Assembly: GCA_900544435.1 (NCBI GenBank)
Contig: UQVG01000086.1
Coordinates: forward strand, 1-7,891
Source: an uncultured Erysipelotrichaceae bacterium
GTDB taxonomy: Bacteria; Bacillota_I; Bacilli_A; Erysipelotrichales; Coprobacillaceae
Direction: 5' to 3'
DNA length: 7,891 bases
The notes under the pieces were generated by a model that did no database searches, was not told the origin of the DNA, and was given only the letters and a program-made list of their open reading frames with translations. Both the position numbers and the translations under genes were made by a program. Below, one piece after another: positions 1 to 5,691 of this stretch (position 1 is its first letter; each line of letters begins with the position of its first letter).

Positions 1-461
1 AAAAACACTTGAATTATATGGGAACAAAACAAATCCTTATGCCGGAAAACTATATTGCGATGTTTAATGCTCCACAATTAGAAGAGGCAAAAGAAATCGT
101 AGAAAAAGCAGATAGAGATATAAAGGAAACTATTAAATATATTAGAGAAGGAAAAGCTTTTTTGAAACCACGTCATAATCTTTATGATTGTTTTATGAGC
201 GGACCTGTTAATCCTCTTTTTTATCATTTCTTTGTTAAAGCGGATGCTTTTAAAGTAAATAATACATGTATTGGTTGCAATCAATGTGTTAAGAAATGTC
301 CATTGAATAATATTCAACTTATTGATGGAAAACCTGTTTGGGGAAAGAACTGTACGCATTGTATGGCTTGTATTTGTTATTGTCCACAAGAAGCCATTGA
401 ATATGGAAAGAAAAGTGTTGGCAAAACGCGTTATCGTTTTGAACAATTGAAGATCAAATAA
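1..461 (+). CDS. EFR1-type ferredoxin/flavodoxin protein, 3' part only
   Basis: The reading frame is open to the left edge, so the start lies outside the window; the TTG at 9 and internal ATGs are not convincing starts because none has a ribosome site. The visible part carries two classic [4Fe-4S] motifs near its end: CIGCNQCVKKCP (nt 267-302) and CTHCMACICYCP (nt 351-386). The second has one extra cysteine. Before them, a segment beginning MPENYIAMF and a charged helix resemble the end of the flavodoxin-like domain in EFR1-family proteins, which fuse a flavodoxin-type domain to a bacterial ferredoxin domain and are common in anaerobic Bacillota. By family knowledge it would be a cytosolic electron carrier; partner enzymes are unknown. 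It ends at TAA 459-461, followed 12 bases on by a long inverted repeat. The family assignment is solid for the ferredoxin domain and fair for the flavodoxin part. Confidence 0.85.
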   Translation, partial: KHLNYMGTKQILMPENYIAMFNAPQLEEAKEIVEKADRDIKETIKYIREGKAFLKPRHNLYDCFMSGPVNPLFYHFFVKADAFKVNNTCIGCNQCVKKCPLNNIQLIDGKPVWGKNCTHCMACICYCPQEAIEYGKKSVGKTRYRFEQLKIK

Positions 462-473
462 GATTTTATAATG

Positions 474-513
474 AATAAGACCTAATTATGCTTTTGTATA
501 ATTAGGTCTTATT
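474..513. terminator. Long perfect inverted repeat, probable bidirectional terminator
   Basis: Arms 474-488 and 499-513 are exact reverse complements over 15 bp, and the pairing continues inward (T489-A498, G490-T497 wobble, C491-G496) to a TTTT loop. It sits between two convergent coding regions: the ferredoxin gene ending at 461 and the minus-strand feoB remnant ending at 541. That is the usual place for a shared terminator. There is no strong T tract on either side; only the A/T-rich stem ends (AATAAG/CTTATT) could supply a weak U run. The terminator role is therefore inferred from position and stem strength. Confidence 0.6.
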
Positions 514-540
514 ATGTAGTAAACATCTTTTAATAAAATA

Positions 541-1062
541 TTAGAATAATAACAATGCAATATGATAGATAATACAAGCGATTTTTAAAGAAAAGATAGT
601 ATAAAATATACCTATTTTAGCGGTCCATTTAACTGAATGTGTTTCTCTTGCTGTGGCAGCAAGGGCGCTTACACAAGGCATATTAAAACTAATGGCATAA
701 ATGATAGCGAGGCCTTGAGCTTTAGTAAAATGGGTGGCTAAAATGGATGAAATTGCTAATGAACTTCCTACCGTTTTTGCACCGAAAGTTGAACTTACAA
801 TATTTCCACCAGAACCATAAAATGTATTTAAGACACCTAGTAATGATTCTTTAGAAATGGCAGATGCACAAAATGCTAGAAAGGCTTGCCATTTTAATCC
901 AAAGAATTCTGTTACGGGTTCAATTAAAATTCCTATTTTATATAAAATGCTTGTTTCTTGACTACCACCAAATCCATAGGTTAAAACGAAGAAAACGATA
1001 GATACTAATGAAATAACTCTGATTGCTCTAAAGAAAATATCAAGCGTTCTTTGAAAAGTTAC
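541..1062 (-). pseudogene. feoB: C-terminal remnant of ferrous iron transporter FeoB
   Basis: On the minus strand a frame runs without interruption from 1062 down to a TAA at 543-541 (173 codons), yet has no usable start codon and is stopped upstream by TGA at 1065-1063. Its translation is strongly hydrophobic and follows the end of FeoB. It has RTLDIFFRAIRVISLVSIVF (family: RT.FL+KAG.II..SI), then SAISKESLLGVLNTFYG (family: G..AKE...GT...LYG), then FNMPCVSALAATARETHSVK (family: the conserved Y.PC.AA.A...RE..S.KW), and a last membrane helix. FeoB proteins are usually 650 residues or more, with an N-terminal GTPase that drives Fe(II) uptake. Here the G domain and first half of the membrane domain are gone, so transport is not expected. 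The left edge of homology coincides with a plus-strand HAD-like scrap, suggesting a deletion junction near 1055-1065. A free-standing Gate-domain protein is a less likely alternative. Confidence 0.7.
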
Positions 1063-1200
1063 TCAAGAAATTGTTTCAAAGATGATGGGAAAGACCATGG
1101 ATGATTTTGGTAATGAAAAAGTTAAGTGTTTATCTCAAAAAGGTGCTGTTTTATATGAGGGCTTGGAAGAAACTCTTAAAATATTATCTTTGGTTTATAA
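1055..1200 (+). pseudogene. Possible HAD-family hydrolase remnant
   Basis: A short plus-strand frame, closed upstream by TGA at 1052-1054, encodes SKMMGKTMDDFGNEKVKCLS followed by QKGAVLYEGLEETLKILS. The second block resembles the HAD phosphatase (phosphoglycolate phosphatase-like) segment with the pattern 'ENGA.LYEGV.ETL..LS..Y', which in intact enzymes leads into the IVSN strand; the first resembles the cap-domain entry ending G.....DF. The nucleophile motif DxDGT, the IVSN strand and the C-terminal acidic motif are all absent, so nothing functional is left. The frame continues to 1291 but from about 1203 it runs through a hairpin and then into the start of the next gene, and that stretch has no HAD character. 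No ribosome binding site precedes the ATG at 1082. The assignment rests on short motif memory and could be wrong. Confidence 0.4.
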
Positions 1201-1202
1201 TG

Positions 1203-1228
1203 ATAAAGGCTACGTTTGTAGTCTTTAT
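1203..1228 (+). terminator. Terminator-like hairpin ahead of the DUF1697 gene
   Basis: Arms 1203-1213 (ATAAAGGCTAC) and 1218-1228 (GTAGTCTTTAT) pair over 11 bp with one G-T wobble around a GTTT loop, and TTATAT follows. The A-rich left and T-rich right flank fit a plus-strand intrinsic terminator, probably that of the gene once upstream (the HAD-like remnant). The T tract is short and broken, so efficiency is doubtful. Confidence 0.45.
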
Positions 1229-1265
1229 TTATATGTTAAAATAGAGTTAGATAAGGAGTGGTTAT

Positions 1266-1802
1266 ATGAAAAGATATATGGCTTTGCTTAGAGGAATTAA
1301 TATCAGTGGTAAAAATAAAGTAGTGATGGCTGAATTAAAAAAAGAATTTGAAAGTTTGAAGTTTGAAGATGTTAAAACTTATTTAAATAGTGGAAATGTT
1401 ATTTTTTCAAGTCGAGAAAATATTGAAAAGATCACAAAACAAATTGAAGAGATGTTAAAGAAAAACTATGATTTTAAAATACCTGTTTTTGTTTTAGAAC
1501 AAGAAAAGCTAAAAGATATTTTAGAACATGCACCAATTTGGTGGGGTAGTGATGATAAAATGATTTATGATAATTTAATATTTATGATTCCTCCAGTCAC
1601 TTTTAAAGAAGTTTTTGAAGAAATTGGTGAAGCTAAAGAAGGATTAGAAAAAATTCAAAATTATAAAGATGTTATTTTTTGGTCATTTAGTCGAAAAGAT
1701 TATCAAAAAACAAACTGGTGGCCTCAAACAGCAAATACAAATGTTAGTAAAAAGCTAACAATTAGAACGGCTAACACGGTTAGAAAAATTGTTAGAATGT
1801 AA
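1266..1802 (+). CDS. DUF1697 family protein
   Basis: This 178-residue protein appears complete. The start is fixed by AAGGAG at 1253-1258, seven bases before the ATG. The N-terminus shows the family signature: ALLRGINISGKNKVVMAEL (residues 6-24; family form ALLRGINVGG.N.V.MAEL) followed by DVKTYLNSGNVIFSS (about 35-49). The C-terminal block KLTIRTANTVRKI matches the family's closing T.R..NT..KL motif. Length is normal for DUF1697 (about 170-180). There is no signal peptide or membrane helix, so it should be cytosolic. The molecular function of the family is not established, and I do not infer one. It seems to be a single-gene unit, with a terminator-like hairpin before it and another just after its stop. 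It is the only clearly intact gene between the ferredoxin gene and the acetyltransferase. Confidence 0.9.
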   Translation: MKRYMALLRGINISGKNKVVMAELKKEFESLKFEDVKTYLNSGNVIFSSRENIEKITKQIEEMLKKNYDFKIPVFVLEQEKLKDILEHAPIWWGSDDKMIYDNLIFMIPPVTFKEVFEEIGEAKEGLEKIQNYKDVIFWSFSRKDYQKTNWWPQTANTNVSKKLTIRTANTVRKIVRM

Positions 1803-1811
1803 ACAAATATT

Positions 1812-1842
1812 GATACGTTATTTATAAAAATAGTATCTTTTT
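1812..1842 (+). terminator. Probable intrinsic terminator of the DUF1697 gene
   Basis: GATAC (1812-1816) and TATTT (1819-1823), separated by a two-base bulge, pair with AAATA (1828-1832) and GTATC (1833-1837) around an ATAA loop; five T residues follow directly (1838-1842). It lies 10 bases after the DUF1697 stop codon. The stem is A/T rich and bulged, so the strength is uncertain, but the position and T run are right. Confidence 0.5.
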
Positions 1843-1851
1843 GTTTAAAAA

Positions 1852-1880
1852 TGGCTTTAACTAATTCAATTAGTTATAAT
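1852..1880 (+). promoter_or_regulatory. Promoter of the tetR-like/acetyltransferase unit
   Basis: A perfect -10 hexamer TATAAT lies at 1875-1880. Seventeen bases upstream the best -35 candidate is TGGCTT (1852-1857), which is weak. Transcription would start near 1887, about 22 bases before the regulator's ATG at 1909. AGAGGA (1899-1904) is the ribosome site. Operator-like palindromes overlap the spacer and the start site, as expected for an autoregulated TetR-family promoter. Confidence 0.6.
1858..1876. promoter_or_regulatory. Operator-like palindrome, site 1
   Basis: TAACTAATT-C-AATTAGTTA is a perfect 19-bp palindrome around C1867. It contains the core ACTAA-N5-TTAGT (1860-1874) and fills the spacer between the -35 and -10 regions, where a bound repressor would block RNA polymerase. 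Being directly upstream of a TetR-family gene, it is the likely binding site of that regulator (inference). Confidence 0.6.
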
Positions 1881-1895
1881 ACTAATATAGTTAGT
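1881..1895. promoter_or_regulatory. Operator-like palindrome, site 2
   Basis: ACTAA (1881-1885) and TTAGT (1891-1895) form a second copy of the core in site 1 with a different five-base centre (TATAG). It begins immediately after the -10 hexamer and covers the expected transcription start. Its centre (1888) is 21 bp from that of site 1 (1867), two helical turns, so two dimers would bind on the same DNA face. Confidence 0.6.
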
Positions 1896-1908
1896 TGAAG
1901 AGGATACT

Positions 1909-2463
1909 ATGACTGAAACAAGGATTATAGAAGTAGCTATGGAAATTATCAATCAAGAAGGGTTTGCCAATTTATATTAAAAAAAAGTGGCTAAAAAATT
2001 AAAAATAAAATCTCCGTCTTTATATAATCATATTTCTAATTTAGAAGATTTAAAAAATAAAATTAGTCTCTATGGTTGGAAACAATTAGAAGAAAAAATG
2101 CTTCTTTCTATTGTTGGGGAAAGTGGCTATGAAGCTATAAAATGTATGGCATATGCTTTTTATGATTATACAACAGAAAATAAAGGAATCTTCGAAGCAA
2201 TGCTTTGGTACAATAAATATATGTCAGAAGAGGGAAATCAAGTAACACATAATACTTTTGATATACTTTTTAAAATACTTAGGAAGTAAAATTTAAGTGA
2301 TGAAACGATAAACCATTTTATTAGAACACTTAGAGGTTTTTTAGAAGGCTATGTACTACTTGTAAATCACCAAGCTTTTGGACATCCTCTTTCTACTCAA
2401 AAAAGTTTTGATTTTTCAATAAATGTTTTAATCAATGGTGTGAAAAATATGGAGGGAAAATAG
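1909..2463 (+). pseudogene. TetR/AcrR-family regulator with two in-frame stop codons
   Basis: From ATG 1909 one continuous frame of 184 codons reaches TAG at 2461-2463, the normal size for a TetR regulator, but it is broken by TAA at 1978-1980 (codon 24) and at 2287-2289 (codon 127). No frameshift is needed. Residues before and after the first stop give a TetR N-terminal helix-turn-helix domain: EVAMEIINQEGFANLY, then KKVAKKLKIKSPSLYNHISN, whose SLYNH recognition helix is typical. The remainder fits a TetR C-terminal ligand/dimer domain (FYDYTTENKGIFEAMLWYNK; later HFIRTLRGFLEGYVLLVNHQ). In relatives the first stop position is usually Leu (TTA to TAA is one change) and the second looks like a Tyr/Lys codon. 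A GTG at 1987 could restart a 100-residue piece, but that would lack the first helix. The gene probably makes no working repressor, although its promoter and operators remain. Sequencing error cannot be excluded. Confidence 0.8.
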
Positions 2464-3207
2464 ATGGAAGAATACATAAATATCACTTTAGATAATATTG
2501 ATCAAGAACATATTTGTTGCGCTATAAGTGATAAAAAACATTCAGAAGGTGTTTTTAATAAAAAGGAATGGTTAAAAAAGAGAATAACAGAAGGTCATGT
2601 TTTTAGAAAACTTAATGTTCAAGGAAAAGTATTTGTTGAATATGCACCTCTAGAAAAAGCATGGGTTCCTATCGAAGGTAATGGTTTTCTATATATTTAT
2701 TGTTTATGGGTTTCGGGAAAATTTAAAGGTCATGGTTATGGTAAGCAATTATTGGAATATGTTATTAATGATGCTAAAAAGAAAGGAAAACAAGGTGTTT
2801 GTGTAATATCTTCTAAAAAGAAGAAATCTTATCTGGCAGATAAAAAATTCTTTTTAAAATATGGATTTGAAGTTGTTGATCAAATTGAAGATTATGAATT
2901 ATTATCGTTATCTTTTAATCATCAAAAACCTTCTTTTTGTAAAAATGTTAAACAAATGATGATTGATTCAAATCATATAACACTATATTATTCACCACAA
3001 TGTCCTTTTACATTGAATTGTATAAATGAAATTAAAGAATACATAAAAGGTTGTAATATACAAGTTGATTTTATTAAAGTTGATACTTTGGAAAAAGCAA
3101 AAAACATACCATGTATTTTTAATAATTGGGCAGTTTTTAAAAATGGAAAATATATTTCACATATTTTGTTAAATAAAAAAGGTTTTGAAAAATTATTAAA
3201 TGATTAA
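2464..3207 (+). CDS. GNAT N-acetyltransferase with C-terminal YoaP domain
   Basis: Two domains are visible in 247 residues. The first half is a GNAT acetyltransferase: the strand YIYCLWVSGKFKGHGYGKQL holds the acetyl-CoA phosphate-binding loop (GHGYGK, residues 89-94), followed by helix LLEYVINDAKKKGK, strand GVCVISS and a late FFLKYGFEVVD segment typical of GNAT motif B. The second half, from about residue 170, resembles the YoaP domain: ITLYYSPQCPFTLNCINEI (about 172-190) has a thioredoxin-like strand and two cysteines, C180 and C186, and VFKNGKYISH follows later. Proteins of this layout are known in Bacillota (B. subtilis YoaP), but their substrate is not established. The start is clear: GGAGGG (2451-2456) precedes ATG 2464, which directly follows the TAG of the TetR-type gene, so the two were probably translated together and co-regulated. 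It has no signal peptide and should be cytosolic. Confidence 0.88.
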   Translation: MEEYINITLDNIDQEHICCAISDKKHSEGVFNKKEWLKKRITEGHVFRKLNVQGKVFVEYAPLEKAWVPIEGNGFLYIYCLWVSGKFKGHGYGKQLLEYVINDAKKKGKQGVCVISSKKKKSYLADKKFFLKYGFEVVDQIEDYELLSLSFNHQKPSFCKNVKQMMIDSNHITLYYSPQCPFTLNCINEIKEYIKGCNIQVDFIKVDTLEKAKNIPCIFNNWAVFKNGKYISHILLNKKGFEKLLND

Positions 3208-3266
3208 AAAGAATGATAGATTGTTGGAAAATTGATTTTTTAGATAAAATAAAAAGCATTTTGGTG

Positions 3267-3295
3267 TTGCTAAAAGAGATATTTTTTGATATTAT
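3267..3295 (+). promoter_or_regulatory. Promoter of the fhs-pur operon
   Basis: TTGCTA (3267-3272), a 17-base spacer, then TATTAT (3290-3295) make a good sigma-A-type promoter. The predicted start, near 3302, falls two or three bases before the first helix of the riboswitch (P1 begins at 3305), the arrangement expected for a leader that consists only of the switch. It lies 60 bases after the acetyltransferase stop, so the operon is separate from that gene. Confidence 0.7.
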
Positions 3296-3304
3296 GCAGT
3301 TAAG

Positions 3305-3375
3305 TTATACGACTGACGGAAGTGGAATAAACCACAGGGAGTATAATCGTGTAAAAGAGTCGACCGTCTGGGCTA
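3305..3375 (+). ncRNA. ZTP (pfl) riboswitch aptamer
   Basis: The leader matches the pfl/ZTP motif: GACTGACGG (3311-3319), GGAATAAACCACAGGGAG (3324-3341), and the conserved GACCGTCTGGGC (3362-3373; family form GACCGCCUGGGC). P1 is TTATAC (3305-3310) with GTATAA (3341-3346), and P2 is GTGG (3322-3325) with CCAC (3332-3335). P3 is AGTC (3358-3361) with GGCT (3371-3374), one pair being a wobble. The pseudoknot GACGG (3315-3319) with CCGTC (3364-3368) joins the two halves, as in solved ZTP aptamers. The family senses ZMP/ZTP, signals of low 10-formyl-tetrahydrofolate, and turns genes on; fhs is one of its best known targets and is the next gene here. The linker between the two halves is short (3347-3357). 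Confidence 0.92.
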
Positions 3376-3406
3376 AGAATAGTCTGGATGAGTGGGCTCT
3401 TTTTTT
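3353..3406 (+). terminator. Riboswitch expression platform: intrinsic terminator overlapping P3
   Basis: AAAAGAGTC (3353-3361) pairs with GGCTCTTTT (3395-3403). After a G-G mismatch (3362/3394), AC pairs with GT (3363-3364/3392-3393). After a bulged A3391, CGTCTGGGCTA (3365-3375) pairs with TAGTCTGGATG (3380-3390) through several G-T wobbles, closing on an AGAA loop. That is 22 pairs followed by a seven-T run (3400-3406). The left arm consumes both strands of P3 and the pseudoknot loop, so the ligand-bound fold and the terminator cannot coexist. This is an ON switch acting by antitermination. Confidence 0.88.
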
Positions 3407-3408
3407 GG

Positions 3409-3454
3409 TTGACAGGTAAAATAACTAGTTTCATATATTGTCTTGTAATATAAT
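3409..3454 (+). promoter_or_regulatory. Possible second promoter between terminator and fhs
   Basis: Immediately after the riboswitch terminator there is a consensus -35 (TTGACA, 3409-3414) with TATATT at 3434-3439 (spacer 19, longer than ideal). A perfect TATAAT at 3449-3454 lacks a good -35 at the right distance (TAGTTT, 3426-3431). Either could give low transcription of fhs that bypasses the switch. In such A/T-rich DNA chance matches are common, so this is tentative. Confidence 0.3.
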
Positions 3455-3506
3455 GAAAGTGGTTAATAGAATCAATCAAAAAGAAAAAAAGAAAGGATGA
3501 ACGACA

Positions 3507-5177
3507 ATGTTAACTGATGTAGAAATTGCACAAAGTGCAAAGATGAAACCGATTGTTGAAATTGCTCAAAAAGTTGGTTTAGATGAGGATGATCTAGAAT
3601 TATATGGAAAATATAAAGCAAAGATTTCTCTTGAAGCTATTAAAAAACTAGATCAAAACGAAGATGGGAAATTGATCTTAGTAACAGCAATTAATCCAAC
3701 ACCTGCAGGTGAAGGGAAAACCACAACAATGATTGGATTATCACAAGCACTTAACAAATTAGGAAAGAAATCTGTAGTTGCAATGCGTGAGCCATCACTT
3801 GGTCCATGTTTTGGAATCAAAGGTGGAGCTGCTGGTGGAGGATATGCGCAAGTTGTTCCAATGGAAGATATCAATCTTCATTTTACAGGAGATATTCATG
3901 CAATCACTGCTGCAAACAACTTAATTGCAGCGATGCTTGACAATTCCATTCATCAAGGGAATCCACTTAATATCGATGTAAGACAAATCGTTTGGAAACG
4001 TGTGGTTGATTTAAACGATCGTGCATTACGTCATACTGTTTGTGGACTTGGTGGTAAAGTAAACGGGGTTCCTCGTGAAGATGGATTTGATATTACCGTT
4101 GCTAGTGAAGTTATGGCAATTCTTTGTTTAGCGACTTCTTTAGAAGATTTAAAACAAAGAGCTGCAAAAATGATTGTCGCTTATACTTATGATGGAAAAC
4201 CAGTTACTGTTGATGATATTGAAGCAACAGGAGCGGTAACACTTTTATTAAAAGATGCGATTAAACCAAATTTAGTTCAAACTTTAGATCACACACCAGT
4301 ATTTGTTCATGGGGGTCCATTTGCAAATATTGCTCATGGATGCAACTCAGTTATGGCTACCCAACTTGCTATCAAGTTAGGGGATTATGCAATTACTGAA
4401 GCCGGATTTGGGGCTGATTTAGGAGCTGAAAAATTCCTAGATATTAAATGTCGTCAAGCAAATTTAAATCCTGAAGCAGTTGTTATTGTTGCAACTGTTC
4501 GTGCTTTAAAAATGCATGGTGGTGTTGCTAAAAAAGATTTAGGAAATGAAAATTTGGAAGCTTTAAAAGCTGGTTTAGGAAATCTAGAAAAACATATTGA
4601 AAATATTGCAAAATTCGATTTACCTTGTGTTGTTGCAATTAATGCTTTTCCAACAGACACAGAAGCGGAACTTCAATTATTAAATGAATGTTGCAAGAAG
4701 CTTGGTGTTGAAGTAGCTATTAGTAAAGTCTGGGAAAAAGGTGCCGATGGTGGAATCGAACTTGCTGAAAAATTATTAAATATTTTAGAAACAAAAGAAG
4801 CTAATTATCATCCACTTTATGATTTAGATTTACCAATTGAAACAAAGATTGAAACAATTGTTAAAGAAATCTATGGTGGAGATGGTGTTGAATTTACAAA
4901 GAAAGCAAAAAATAAAATTAAAAAATATACAGAACAAGGATTAAGTCAATTACCAATTTGTGTTGCTAAAACACAATACTCATTATCAGATCAAGCATCC
5001 TTACTTGGTCGACCAACAGGATTTACTGTTAAAATCAATGATATTATTCCATCTGCTGGAGCAGGATTCTTGGTTGCTATATCTGGTGATATTATGCGTA
5101 TGCCAGGGCTTCCAAAACGTCCAGCGGCTGTTAATATGGATATTGATGAAGATGGAAAAATTATAGGTTTATTCTAA
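3507..5177 (+). CDS. fhs: Formate-tetrahydrofolate ligase (10-formyl-THF synthetase)
   Basis: Fhs joins formate to tetrahydrofolate using ATP, giving 10-formyl-THF, the one-carbon donor used by PurN and PurH and, in acetogens, by the Wood-Ljungdahl methyl branch. The 556 residues are the standard bacterial length. Clear motifs are the nucleotide loop TPAGEGKT (residues 65-72), the family signature [19 protein letters not shown] (about 95-113), and [12 protein letters not shown] (about 327-338). The C-terminus, with [16 protein letters not shown] and [15 protein letters not shown], is also typical. The start follows AAAGGATGA (3491-3499). It is the first gene behind the ZTP riboswitch and 12 bases separate its stop from purE, so it heads the operon. 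It acts as a cytosolic enzyme (homotetrameric in known members). Nothing is broken or unusual in it. Confidence 0.98.
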   Translation: MLTDVEIAQSAKMKPIVEIAQKVGLDEDDLELYGKYKAKISLEAIKKLDQNEDGKLILVTAINPTPAGEGKTTTMIGLSQALNKLGKKSVVAMREPSLGPCFGIKGGAAGGGYAQVVPMEDINLHFTGDIHAITAANNLIAAMLDNSIHQGNPLNIDVRQIVWKRVVDLNDRALRHTVCGLGGKVNGVPREDGFDITVASEVMAILCLATSLEDLKQRAAKMIVAYTYDGKPVTVDDIEATGAVTLLLKDAIKPNLVQTLDHTPVFVHGGPFANIAHGCNSVMATQLAIKLGDYAITEAGFGADLGAEKFLDIKCRQANLNPEAVVIVATVRALKMHGGVAKKDLGNENLEALKAGLGNLEKHIENIAKFDLPCVVAINAFPTDTEAELQLLNECCKKLGVEVAISKVWEKGADGGIELAEKLLNILETKEANYHPLYDLDLPIETKIETIVKEIYGGDGVEFTKKAKNKIKKYTEQGLSQLPICVAKTQYSLSDQASLLGRPTGFTVKINDIIPSAGAGFLVAISGDIMRMPGLPKRPAAVNMDIDEDGKIIGLF

Positions 5178-5189
5178 AAGGAGAGAAAG

Positions 5190-5678
5190 ATGAAAGTTGC
5201 TATTATTATGGGTTCAACTTCTGATTTACCTAAAGTTGAACCAGCTATTTCAATTTTAAAAAATTATGGTGTTGAAGTGAATGTTCGTTGTTTATCTGCT
5301 CATAGAGCGCATTTAGGACTTTCTCGTTTCATTAAAGAAACAGAAACAGATGGAACAGAAGTTATTATTACAGCTGCAGGAATGGCAGCAGCCCTTCCAG
5401 GTGTGGTGGCCAGTCAAACAGTTTTACCTGTTATTGGTGTTCCAATTGCAGGAAGTAATTTAGATGGAATGGATGCTTTATTATCCATTGTTCAAATGCC
5501 TTCGGGTATTCCAGTAGCGACTGTTGCTATTAATGGAAGTAAAAATGCGGCTTATTTAGCACTTCAAATTATGGCTATTAAACATAGTGAAATCAAAGAA
5601 GGGCTACTTAAAGAAAGAAAACAAATGGAAGCTGACGCAATGAAAGCTAACGATGAAGTTATAGAAAAATACAAATAG
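5190..5678 (+). CDS. purE: PurE, divergent phosphoribosylaminoimidazole carboxylase catalytic subunit / N5-CAIR mutase
   Basis: PurE makes 4-carboxy-AIR in de novo purine synthesis: class I from N5-CAIR made by PurK, class II directly from AIR and CO2. The protein has the family length (162) and fold markers: IIMGSTSDLPKVEPAI (5-20), CLSAHRAH (34-41) with the catalytic-type His38, and LDGMDALLSIVQMPSGIPVA (91-110), followed by KNAAYLALQI. Two points are unusual. SAHR is followed by AH instead of the class I TP, and the family motif GxAAHLPG reads GMAAALPG (64-71), so the normally conserved histidine is alanine (codon 5391-5393, GCC). The SIVQMPSGIPVATVAI stretch is class I-like, yet no purK is seen nearby. 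Class is therefore unclear; an AIR carboxylase-like activity is possible but inferred. The ribosome site is AAGGAG (5178-5183). Confidence 0.93.
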   Translation: MKVAIIMGSTSDLPKVEPAISILKNYGVEVNVRCLSAHRAHLGLSRFIKETETDGTEVIITAAGMAAALPGVVASQTVLPVIGVPIAGSNLDGMDALLSIVQMPSGIPVATVAINGSKNAAYLALQIMAIKHSEIKEGLLKERKQMEADAMKANDEVIEKYK

Positions 5679-5691
5679 GGGGAAAAGAAAA

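Noticed and set aside
78..446. A 122-codon minus-strand frame opposite the ferredoxin gene
   Set aside because: It is the mirror of a gene with unmistakable iron-sulfur cysteine motifs, and its translation is low-complexity and Phe/Ile/Asn rich.
1063..1065. TGA read as Trp (genetic code 4), which would extend the feoB remnant
   Set aside because: The intact genes encode Trp with TGG (for example the WWG in DUF1697) and none has an in-frame TGA; the extension beyond the TGA shows no FeoB character.
1082..1291. A 69-codon frame as an intact small gene
   Set aside because: It has no ribosome binding site, crosses a terminator-like hairpin (1203-1228) and overlaps the well-supported start of the DUF1697 gene by 26 bases; only its first part has (HAD-like) similarity.
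1978..2289. Programmed read-through or stop reassignment of the two TAA codons in the TetR gene
   Set aside because: fhs, purM and the ferredoxin gene all end at TAA in this window, and no read-through context was seen; simple nonsense mutation is sufficient.
1987..2289. A separate 100-residue protein starting at GTG 1987
   Set aside because: It lacks a ribosome site and the first helix of the DNA-binding domain, and its frame is continuous with the TetR sequence on both sides.
3213..3419. A 68-codon plus-strand frame between the acetyltransferase and fhs
   Set aside because: It runs through the operon promoter, the ZTP aptamer and the terminator. It has no ribosome site and no protein family character; the conserved RNA explains the sequence.
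4454..4660. Minus-strand frames inside fhs (also 3653-3874) and purM (6450-6677), and a plus-strand frame at 4960-5166
   Set aside because: They are shadows of strongly conserved enzyme genes, with no independent start signals or family similarity.
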